Below are positions 47,775 through 57,700 of a DNA stretch of 64,000 nt, piece after piece. Below the pieces are notes generated by a model. The model searched no databases. It was not told the origin of the DNA and saw only the letters and a list, made by a program, of their open reading frames with translations. The position numbers were made by a program, and so were the translations under genes. The stretch is taken from positions 65,530,591 to 65,594,590 of the forward strand of contig NC_067195.1 in assembly GCF_000699445.3 (NCBI RefSeq), in the 5' to 3' direction. The stretch's first letter is position 1, and every line of letters begins with the position of its first letter. The stretch comes from Schistosoma haematobium (Eukaryota; Platyhelminthes; Trematoda; Strigeidida; Schistosomatidae).

Positions 47775-47985
47775 GATCCTGAATCGATTAATGTCAGACC
47801 ACTATTGAAAACCCGGAAGCAGTGGACGGCCGTTACATCATAGTATGGGACCCCTCAGCAGTGAGCACCCGCGGCCCCGCACGTAGGGTTCGAACCCAGG
47901 ACCTTGGGTCTCGCGCGCAAACGCCTGGCCTCTGGACCACTGAGCCAGAATCCAACAGTGTTAATGTCTAACTTTTAAGAAACTT
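47775..47985 (-). repeat. HHR-SINE solo unit, copy I
   Basis: Minus-strand monomer: linker TTAACACTGTTGGATTCTGG, A box GGCTCAGTGGTCCAGAGG, a perfect B box GGGTTCGAACCC (47898-47887), then the HHR region and tail TTCAATAGTGGTCTGACATT. The ribozyme is decayed: CTGAGGG instead of CTGANGA, GTAAC instead of GAAAC, though ACGGCCGTC is intact. No inverted second arm. Confidence 0.7.
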
Positions 47986-49414
47986 AAGACAATGAAAAAG
48001 CTTCCTTAAAACCCAAGCCAGTTAACCCCATTCCCAAATACTTTGAAATAAACTATACCCTAATTAACGACTGGTGACTTCTAACCCAGCTAAATAGGGA
48101 GAGCCTAAGAATTACCACAAATTAACAAAAGATCACAAGAAACTCAGGTTATGTATTCTGGTCTTTTAAAAATAAAGTGACATTTGGAGTCAAGTAAACT
48201 AAGAACGCATAAAAATCTTAACGTCTCTATACTTTGGAATAAAAAAGTTTCCGTGTATCTTGAAACCTGACCTTCATAGTGTACATAAACTTCATCGAAT
48301 TATAAGTGCATTAAACGTCATATTCAGAATATTGAGTTTCGTCTTACTGTGCAGACGACGCAAAGTCTAAATAAGGACTTCCTAGAAAGATGACGGGCTT
48401 CCTTAAGTTAATAGAGTCATAACCACGTTTACATCTTTCAAGAGATGTTTAAATACTACCACCTACATCGCAAACCAACAGTTGTACATCGGAACTTTGA
48501 ACCTATCATTAACTACTTGGTCAGGTCAATTATCTGTTCCCATAATTAAAACACTGTTAGAAATACATTGAACAACTGTGATTAAGTTAAAGTAAATATA
48601 AACAATTGTTTTCTTTCAAGATGAATTCAACCAACAGCCAATCTTGTTCTAAATTTTGGATTCTCTAACTGTCATCATTTTAAATGTCAACGTTATTTTA
48701 CTTGTTTTCAATAATTGAAAGTGAAATGGGAAAAAAATTTAAAATGACATTCAAAGCTTTGTGTTTATATATTCAAAAGAAATGATTTTTGTTTATCTAC
48801 ATGATAACATATTATTTGGTATTTAGTCTCCTCCGAATTCATGTTTAATATTCATTGAGGTTCATTGATGAAAAAGAGGGAGATCAAAAAGTAACTAAGC
48901 ATTTTCCTATTGAACAATATAATTGGCAAATCAACGAATGTTAGATTATTGTACTACTGAATGGCTTACACTATGGCAAAATTCTTTGTTTTTATCCATC
49001 TTAGACTCAAAACATTCAAATAAACTATAACAGAAAAATGAAACAGACAATTTTATTTGAAATGGATTGGATTATCCCATTGTTGATATTTTGATTAAAA
49101 TCTGATCAGTTTTAGTTGGCATATCTACACCCTGTATGGAATATCCCAGCATAGTCAATATGACACAAGTTAATCCAGAATAGATAGAATGTAGCAAGCA
49201 GTGGAATTCACGACGTGCAATTCATCCTATTTAGGACTCATAAGCTGTTACGCACATTCCACCTTTTGTATACTAACATAGGTCATAATTACTATGCTGT
49301 AGCATTCCTCACAGGATATAGATATGCCAACTAAGACTGATTAGATTTCAATAAAAATATCAACAACGAATAATCAAATCCATTTTAAATAGAATTAAAA
49401 TTCACACCCTTTGC
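47986..49414. other. AT-rich spacer, nothing recognised
   Basis: No repeat pair, motif or credible frame. Confidence 0.55.
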
Positions 49415-49560
49415 ACAACTGAGTAGCTGTTTGGACTTAGTAGTCAAGTAGATAATAGGATGGTTTTTGAAGTGAAAGGCACTTGGTTCAAATTTCGGGA
49501 TGAAAATCAACTCTGGGATGTAGGTACATCCAGCTGATGAGTTCCACTCCTAGCTCTAGT
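49415..49560 (+). repeat. Sm-alpha SINE with deleted ribozyme
   Basis: Pol III head with A-box-like GGACTTAGTAGTCAAGTAG (49434-49452) and B box GGTTCAAATTT (49485-49495), then stem I 'GGGATGTAGGTACATCC', CTGATGA (49534-49540) and directly TTCCACTCCTAGC. Everything from stem II through stem III is missing. Compared with the copy at 4.8 kb, the lost piece is bounded by the short repeat TCC/TTCC. Confidence 0.75.
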
Positions 49561-51331
49561 TTATCAATACTATACTAAAAAAATCTAAGTTTATTTTTTT
49601 GTGAACGTTTTTGTTACCTGTAATTTCTGAAGATTTATATAGGTTAGTACAAAAACGTTATTTTGATCTTTTATATTTTTACGAAAGCAAACTGAAACCT
49701 ATTTTTGTTAAACTTTTAAAAATTAATGAACTGAACCAGATAACTGATTTTAAACTGTATAGAGATCTTTAATTTCTTGAAAAGTACATTTGGGGACTGA
49801 AATCCTAATGAACTTAACAAAAATATATATGTGGAATGACCTCGTGTTTTTGTTTCTTTTTGTTACTTTGATTTTATCATATATTTATAACTTAGGTCAA
49901 TTTAGTCACTAAAATTACGACTGCATTACTTTCAGTGAACTGCTTCAAAATGATGTTATTTTCACACATATATTTTAGCTACTATCAAAGTCGCAAGTAA
50001 CATAAAAAGATAAATAAAAGTTTAGTATGATCATTATGTGCATTTGTACAATCTATGTTGTTTTTCAGAGAGTATATATCACTAAATAATAATGAATAAT
50101 GATTCCACTGGGACGTATGACGTTTAAATTTTAAAACTTCACACTAGAACTATTTAATCAGTGACTGAACAATGTTCTGCTCAATCCTATACACTAATGT
50201 CTTGGGTGTTTAATCCCTCTAAGCGTTTAAATAGTTGTTAAGCCTGTATATTTTCGTGATAAGGACAGTCTTAAACGGAGCAGAATTCATTCAAAATTAT
50301 AGAAATATCTTATATAATGGAGAGCACAAAAGTACATTATGTCATACATTAGCATTCATAAAGTTTTCCAGATGTAATAAAACTGAAAATTTGATCAAAC
50401 TCCCAAGTTTTATCATACAGTGTCCGCAAAATTTTAGAAGCTGATGTGACTGTTTAATCAAATAGAGGAGTAGAATAGTTTGATTTATCGATGAATCCGA
50501 AATTCACCATAATAAATCATCCATATATCAAACAAATTCTTTTTTCAAAAAAACTTTGAGCCTTGATGACTAGAAGCCATTTAAATCAAATTGATTGGTT
50601 TTTTAAATTAAGAAATTCCTTCAGGAGACTTTCTCAAACTCAATATCATAAATTAATATAAAACATCCCTATCAACTAGATAAAGGTTCAAAACATAAGT
50701 TCTTTTGAAGATTCAAGATGGTATTAAGTAAGTCTTTATTTGAAATTTATAGTCAACCAATATTCAATGAGGTTCACAGAAATATAAAACAAATGGATAC
50801 ATTATAATGAAATGTACCAATCTATACTTCACAAGAACGTATCAAACATATTGAAAAACATCTATTATCAATCTATGAATTGTTTGGTATTGTAACAATT
50901 TGTTGAGTATGTCTGATATATATATATAATCAGCAAACAAATGTCCTTTTATTTAATTTTCTGACATAATGTAATCAGATGAGAATATTACAACATTGTA
51001 GCTAATTCATTTCATCTATCTATGTTGATTAACAGGAATTTTTTTTCTAATCATTGAAACATTATAAAATAAAATAGATGTGACAAATCACTACATCAAT
51101 AACTAATTATCTAACGAAATAAAGATAAATGGATCGACTTTTTTCTTCTTCATTTCAATCATATACTTACTAACTTGATATAAGTTAATTCAGTTGTTAT
51201 CTTCACATTTATCTTGATATAACCCATTGATGTTTAACAAAAAAAAAATTGATTTTTCAAAATGTTATAATTTTAAATTAGAGAAATAAACATTTATTTT
51301 ATCATACAGATGATCAAGTTGAAATTCTATT
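49561..51331. other. AT-rich spacer, nothing recognised
   Basis: No supported feature; the 50235-50444 frame has no motif. Confidence 0.55.
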
Positions 51332-51616
51332 AGTGAGACTATAATTTATGGAAGACTTTTGAGAGACGCTAAATTGACCTTGAGAGTGTCCACCTAATAA
51401 CTAAGATCAAATAAGGGTTATAAACTAGTGTGAAAAATTAGAATCATGATCTACAGTTGATGGTTAACTTTAGGAATTAGATTTAGAGTTTTGATCATGA
51501 ACTGACATCAGCTTTAATTCCATGAATCTATTTAGTCAAATAGATGAGTGAACTTCGCTCCAAAATCCAAGACCTGTTATCTTATACCTGATTGGTTCAT
51601 CCATAGTGTTACTTTT
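51332..51616. mobile_element. MITE-like element, second copy
   Basis: Starts AGTGAGACTATAATTTATGG, ends near TCCATAGTGTTACTTTTG, and carries the internal sequence of 30370-30658 in opposite orientation. Both ends begin with similar termini, so the element inverts around its terminal repeats. No coding capacity. Confidence 0.55.
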
Positions 51617-52253
51617 GAGTTTAATAAACCGGTCAAATAAAAGTAGTATAAATACATTATGAACCATAGTTTTCAAGAAGTGGTTTTGCCCCAACATCAT
51701 CAGAAAGTTAATGAAAAACTAACAACTAATTTAAATAAAGCTATTTCCACTTGAATACAATTTCACTCAGATCTACCTATCTAACAAAGGTTGATACTAG
51801 AGCAGGTTAGAATGCCTGTAATGGGCACGGACTAGCTCAAATACCCTAATGTTTTAAATAACACAAAGGAAGGGAGTTTATATATAGAAGATTCTGCTTG
51901 AACTGCATTTTTCTTCCGGCTACAGTTCATGCACAATTAGAGACAAGTCCATTATAGATTTATACTTTCAGTCAGCAAATCTCCATAAAATATTATGGAA
52001 AATCAGTAATTCTATGCTTCACATTATAGTTACAAGAAACATTATGTTCTCTAACGAACTACGTCTGGTATCTGAAATGCTAAGGATGATGAATTAGACC
52101 ATGTGCTTAAATTACGGAACAAATGGGTTTAAAATACCTCTTGATTGAGCCACAAGAAGACAACAATGATTGACATGTAGAGAGAGAAAAGACATTGTAG
52201 TGGTTGACACTATGTTGAGCCCTCATAACTTACGATAGTTTTCGGACTGACTG

Positions 52254-52500
52254 ATTTACTCGTTCTTTATAAGTCACATTTTGATCTCGTCAATTATTCG
52301 CTTATAAACCTTAACTATTTTTGACTATTTATCTAACTCATCACATGTCTATGACTTATTTTTGTCTTACTATAAATATCGATTCACGCTTAGCTCACAC
52401 ACCCTTTCCACTGCGCGTTATTTTGTTTCGCTCTCTTTGCTTTCTTCGCCTCGTTTCTCCAATCGTTTGTCTGGGTCATCCATTGCATGAAATGAACGTA
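52254..52500 (+). repeat. LTR-like promoter repeat, copy 1
   Basis: Diverged counterpart of the minus-strand block 60380-60628: shared 'TTATTCGCTTATAAACCTTA', 'TATCTAACTCATCACATGTC' and TATA-like CTATAAATATCG followed about 60 nt later by TTTGTTTCGC. Pattern and size suggest a solo LTR or a promoter-bearing end of a retroelement. Family not recognised. Confidence 0.45.
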
Positions 52501-53494
52501 TTCGAAATTCATTCTCGTATTTGACTTATTTAACTCCGTTATTCATCAACGCGATTTAAGTTAATGATTATAGACGAGGATTGGAGACATGTACATTTTA
52601 ATAACAAGCAGTAAATGATCTACCTTGGACGACTATGGATCGACACTTATTACTACACACGATGGCTACCGATGGGATTGTGTCGAGGCTGATTTACGGT
52701 CGGGCAACGATTGGCTTTGGAAAGCTGTCCATGAACTTTTCCTCTGATTGTTGAAACCAGAATAACGAAAGATAATGAAGGATATAATTTAATATTAATA
52801 ATTATGAATCACAATTAATCTCACAGAATAACGATGGTCAGCGGAAATGATTATTTGTAGGAAAAGTTTGTGGATTGTGACAATGGTAAACAATATTGTT
52901 ATTTCTGATAAGTATATTCCTGTGGTACTTTGTCCCAACTACGACTTGCGTATGAACTCGTCAAAGAAACTCAATGTGAAAAAATTAATCAACATAGACA
53001 AAAAGCGCCAAAAAGCCGAACTTTTGTACCGATAAACAAGCATTATTAATTCTAACGATAAAACCGTATTACAAGCTTCGATCCTATCGTCCTTTACTCC
53101 CAGTTAATTTCGTCCAATTTCCAGACCGGTTCCGACATACAACGAATACAAGTGACAGTGAGATACTAAAAGTCTAATACGGAGTGTGTTGAGAAAAGAA
53201 ACATTTCAGATAAACCGATTCGACAGAGTACACATATAAAGTATGTGTATGGTATATAGTGATTCGACAACCAATCGTAGTTAGTGGAGTCAGTCGACTT
53301 GAGACAATGGACGGAAATATAAACAGATATACATATATTTATATGTTTATGGGAAAAAGTGCACAATCATACGAATAACCACAAATTAATCATTAGGATT
53401 AAATGCCACATTTCACAGCCACAAAAGTACTTAGTCTTACACAATTTGAAATAAGAAAAGCTACGAGTAAGTGTATACCGTGAATGAATAATCT

Positions 53495-53990
53495 ATTCAT
53501 TTCAGAAATATAGTGAACCAGATATCAAAACAGCACTTGCAGACCTCCCCATAGCTATCACTACAACAATGATCAAAGAAACCAGCATGGCGATCAGACG
53601 AATCAAGAGTGAGAAAGCAGTAGGACCTGAAAAATATCACCTGAAACATTGATGTCAGACACAGAGATAACTGCAAACATTCTCCACGTTCTATTCAGGA
53701 AGATTTAAGAGAAAGCACATGTGCAGACAGACTGGAAAAAATTATACCTCATCAAGATATTGAAGAAATATCTTGGTAAGTATGGAAACTACAGACAGAC
53801 CACACTACTACTAATTCCAGGAAATGTTTTTGACAATATTGTTGAACCGAATGAAAGATTCAGTCAACGTTCAACTTCGAGATCAACAGACTGAATTCTG
53901 TCAAGATCGGTCCTATACGGGTCAAATAGCAATACTGTCGAACAATCAAATAAATGGAACTCGTCACTGCTATATACTAGTGAAGAATAA
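53495..53990 (+). pseudogene. RTE/SR2-like reverse transcriptase, N-terminal fragment
   Basis: Translation in shifting frames gives SMAIRRIKSEKAVGPEKYHL (RTE 'IRQIKSGKA.GPD' segment), WKKLYLIKI-like (53740), then FLTILLNRMKDSVNVQLRDQ and QTEFCQDRSYTGQIAIL. These are the RT fingers of RTE elements, upstream of the catalytic motif. Stops, shifts and the abrupt end before the palm show a dead internal fragment. Confidence 0.8.
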
Positions 53991-54019
53991 ATTACGAGTA
54001 ACTCCCGAGGCCTATTAAT

Positions 54020-54240
54020 GGACTAATATTTTCTATTTATTCCTATGGTATAATTACTCGGTAATTAGATTGTATATATTTGTGTTCATCTTATTATAAG
54101 CTACATTTTGACCAATAGGACGCTAGGCTGACCAGACTGGTCGGATGTCATTGGTTTAGTACAGTAAAGTAGCGAATAAGTCGTATTTTGATTGGTGAAT
54201 AGATTACGTGATAACTAGCTGATCATAAAGTCACAACAAT
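54020..54240 (+). repeat. 5' LTR end of the gypsy element (probable)
   Basis: Lies directly upstream of a primer-binding-site-like TGGCGACGGTGATTTTGGCG (54241). Shares spaced motifs with the solo LTR ends (GACCAATAGGACGC, GTCATTGGT, CACAACAAT). The 5' boundary is not determined. Confidence 0.5.
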
Positions 54241-54389
54241 TGGCGACGGTGATTTTGGCGAATAAAAAAATTAATAATACAACAATTTGTGACGTAGATT
54301 TTGGAAAGAAATAAGCTATAATAATTGCCGGTTATTTTGGAGTTAATATTATTATTAACAGTAAAAAAAGAACGGCGATTTCTTCAGAA

Positions 54390-55446
54390 CAGTTGCAGTT
54401 ATTATTACAGCACCAGCATCAAATGTTAGCTTCACAACAACAACTCTTAGAAGCACTTTCGGGTAAACTACCTATTCAGCAAGATAACCCAGAATATAGA
54501 GGTATATAATCATATCTCAATCCAATTCCAGAATTTATTTTTGATGCAGACAGTGGTCACACTTTTGAAGCATGGTTCGGCAGAGTAGAAGATATTTCCC
54601 GAGTGGAATTTGCTGCTATGGATGACACAAAGTAAATCCGGCTGCTCTTACAGAAGCTTGGTCCTAACGAGCATCAAAAGTATAAAAACCATATTCTGCC
54701 TAAACACCCATGAAATGTTAACTTCAATGAGACTGTCAACATCCTAAATAAAATGTTCTATGAACAGACGTCCTTATTTCGTAACCGGTATAACTGTCTA
54801 CAGATGATTAAAGAAGCTGATGAAAACTACACTACGTACGCCGGAAGAGTAAATTTACAAACAGAACGATTTAAATTAAATTTATTAACCAGTGATCAAT
54901 TTAAATGCTTATTATTCACTTCTGGTCTGAACTCCCTGTTGATGCTGACTTTCTCATGAAGTTGTTACCCCTTATGGATCATGATGAGGAAATGACGTCA
55001 CAGACTTTTACCGCTGAATGCCAACGATTAATAAACTTGAAACAGGATACAGCTATGTTGGAAACCAAAAGTGTGGTACCATCTAATCGTTCTATTCTTG
55101 CTGTTGAGACAGTTCAAAGACAAAATAGTACCAAAAGTTATAGATATCACTCGAAAATTCCTATACCTTCAACTAAATGTTGGTATTGTGGTGAATAGCA
55201 CTACTCAAAATTCTGCCGGTTTAGAGATCATAGATGTACTATATGCGAGAAAGTCAGTCATCAAGAAACAGTCTGCTGAATTAGAAAAAGCTCGAGATCG
55301 AAGCCAACAAAGCGTCCTCCCCAGTATCAAAACAAGGATATAAATAGTATATATGCTTCATTGGCTCTAACCATAGCAGATAAAAGAAGGTATGTGGAAT
55401 TAATGGTAAATGGTGTTCATATTCAATTGCAACTGGATACAGCATC
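54390..55446 (+). pseudogene. Ty3/gypsy-type gag and start of protease, broken
   Basis: Reads as gag: QLQLLLQHQHQMLASQQQLL, FDADSGHTFEAWFGRVEDIS, NILNKMFYEQTSLFRNRYNC, ADENYTTYAGRVNLQTERFK. Then two zinc knuckles: CWYCGE-stop-HYSKFC and CTICEKVSHQETVC (CX2CX4HX4C pattern, the first interrupted by a stop). Then VELMVNGVHIQLQLDTAS, the start of the aspartic protease with its DTA/GS active site. Gag packages the RNA and protease cuts the polyprotein. Stops at 54508, 54635, 54711 and 55198 and two frameshifts break it. At 55447 the reading is cut by unrelated sequence directly after the active site. Confidence 0.82.
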
Positions 55447-55630
55447 AGGGGAAATTTTGGGGAAAAACGCAAAATTTTCCCAAAACTGTGTAAAATTTTG
55501 GGGTTTTAATAATAAATAAAAGCCCACTTCCCCAAAGTGTTATAAGATTCTGGGGGAGTTTTGGGGTTTTTGTGTCATTTCCCCAAAGTTTACTATGGCG
55601 GTGTAGCGGTAAATAAATCCCCAAAATAAA
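55447..55630. repeat. GGGG/CCCC-rich inverted-repeat block
   Basis: A block rich in GGGGTTTT, GGGGAAA and CCCCAAA motifs on both strands, with partial self-complementarity (GGGGAAATTTTGGGG with CCCCAAA segments). It interrupts the protease exactly after the DTAS active site. Similar CCCCAAAATTGGG and TTCCCCAAAGT motifs occur at 55929 and 60709. Probably the end of a separate element. Its other end was not located. Confidence 0.45.
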
Positions 55631-55682
55631 TAGCACTAAGTTTTCGACATTGGATGCTGACCATATGTTTTAGTGGACTCAC

Positions 55683-55957
55683 CTAGCTGAAGGCGCTCGG
55701 TCAGGCATCCGCACCAGATCACGTGTGGTAACGCCGTGCTCAACATCAACCGCAATCGCTAGCCAGATTAGATCAGAGAATTCCGATATATTGGTCATCG
55801 CCAAATATACTCTTCCGGTCTCCTCGACTCTGTCTTTTGATTTCTCTTGGTGGGAACGAAATATATTAGAAGGTGTTACTGGTAGAAGCGTTGTCAAACA
55901 CTGAATACCTGTGACATCATCAGCGGCTTCCCCAAAATTGGGAGATTGGGCAGTCAC
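55683..55957 (-). CDS. Exon-like segment, unknown protein
   Basis: Minus-strand open segment coding QSPNFGEAADDVTGIQC, TLLPVTPSNIFRSHQEKS, RVYLAMTNISEFSDLIWLAI and VTTRDLVRMPDRAPSA, ending exactly at a strong splice donor AG|GTGAGT (donor at 55682-55677). A possible acceptor TCTATTAG precedes it. Composition is protein-like, unlike the AT-rich spurious frames. A decayed related segment with a similar end lies at 56775-56850. It could be a host exon or an exon-bearing repeat. No family is recognised. Confidence 0.35.
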
Positions 55958-57205
55958 ACTAATAGACATAATAATAATGTCTTTCAATCAGCAGGTCACA
56001 TGAAACAATAACGTCCAAACAAATTTTTGGTTTAATTTATACCGTCTTAATATGCAGTTAGATCACAACAAAGACCACGAAACACCTTGATAGTACGGCT
56101 CTCACTATGCAGTCAAAATTCTAGTTGCCGCATAATAACGTACTGTGCAGATAAATGCTACCTTTCAACAGCTGAGAATTAATAAAAACATTTCTAGCTA
56201 AATGGAATCAACTTTCTATCTTCAAGAATCAAATCAAGTACAAAACGTCCGCAGCAACTACAATTAACCAATCCATACCGTAACCTTGACTTCAGTCAAA
56301 CAAGACCTTGTTGTAGATGGTCTGGCACTTTCCGACAATAAAATGAAGTGATAAAGATGTATTCTACGCAAAGTTAAATAATAAAGCTTTGGTCAAGGAA
56401 GAATGAGTAATATGAAAATATGCCCACACAAATATTCAATAAAAGTTGACTCATTTAATACGAAATTAAGTTCAAGAAATGTCATATAAGATACATTCTA
56501 GAAATTTTCAGGGCATTTGCTTTGTCACAGTCAGTAGCGATCCTCCTTACACTATTTTCGTTTGAAAGCCCATGACGGTAAGTTCTTGGCTGGTAGTTTC
56601 GTCTGGTTTAGTTCAGATGTCAATAAACTTGATTAATCTACCAAATAATGGTTCATTATTCTCTCAGTTGTTTCACAGTTAGGTATGAGCCGAATCTAAA
56701 GGTCAGGCTGGGAAAGGTTTTATTGAAACAGATGCTTTGGAGTAAATAAACTTCCAGAATCATCGTTGACCTGTTTGTTTTACGGGACTCACTCTTGTCT
56801 AAAGGCTATCTGTCAATCATCCTTACTTGATCATGTTTGCGTGTGTGTGTTGAGCATTTCTTAGGATCACTAGTTTCCTACCCAACATATACGTTCTTAT
56901 ATTTTTTTGATTTGGTGGCCTTGAGATCGTTATGAAAGAGGAAATTTCGAACAGTATAGTTTCAAAACCCCGTATAACCGTGGCCCTCACCAAGAGTATT
57001 GCTATGAGCTACTTGGAAGACTAGCTGCCTGCAATATCGTGAGCAGTACCAATTCAAGTGGTACCTATCCAGGTATTCTGTGAGTGATAGAATTGCCCCT
57101 CACATGTAAATTCGGTGAATTAAATATGTCCAAATACCTTATGTCTGCGTGGACAGATATGTGTGCGCTACAATCAATAAGTCTGTGTACCATTGTGTGT
57201 GTTAG

Positions 57206-57382
57206 CTTCCAGTGATGACTTCCTGTTGACAAAATTAACACATATTGATTGCCTATTTCAAATATACAATAGTCTAGGCCTGCCGTCATCAGTGAGAACA
57301 AAGGAGATCGCATACACTGTTAACCTCCCTGACAGGGATTTAGCTTTCCAGCGACTAACGTCTTTTTGCGTTACCACTCAAG
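57206..57382 (+). CDS. Exon candidate, unknown protein
   Basis: Open segment coding SSDDFLLTKLTHIDCLFQ, SLGLPSSVRTKEIAYTVN and LPDRDLAFQRLTSFCVTTQ, between an acceptor-like TGTGTGTGTTAG and a donor CAAG|GTGAGC at 57383. The surrounding 111-codon frame runs on to 57528. No domain is recognised and no adjoining exon is seen. Could equally be part of an old repeat. Confidence 0.25.
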
Positions 57383-57700
57383 GTGAGCAGTTAGCTACTG
57401 TTTCTATCCAAATACATGCTGACAAGTCTTTCGATCGTATCTTTTTCTCACAACTGACTCCTCATGAACCGTACGCATATGTTTTGCTTTACTTTTGTGT
57501 CTTCCGTTTCCAATACATTGCTCAATAAACACAGGAACACAAAATATGATATTCGCTCCTTGATGTATTGGTTTAACGGAGAATTTTATGGGTTCAGTGC
57601 AACAGCTGAAATTGGGTGGTTAATATTTAGCAGAGAACCTTCTACTGGGACTAAAACATTGCAGCTACAGCATTCATTTACATCCGTATTTTGTATGTGA

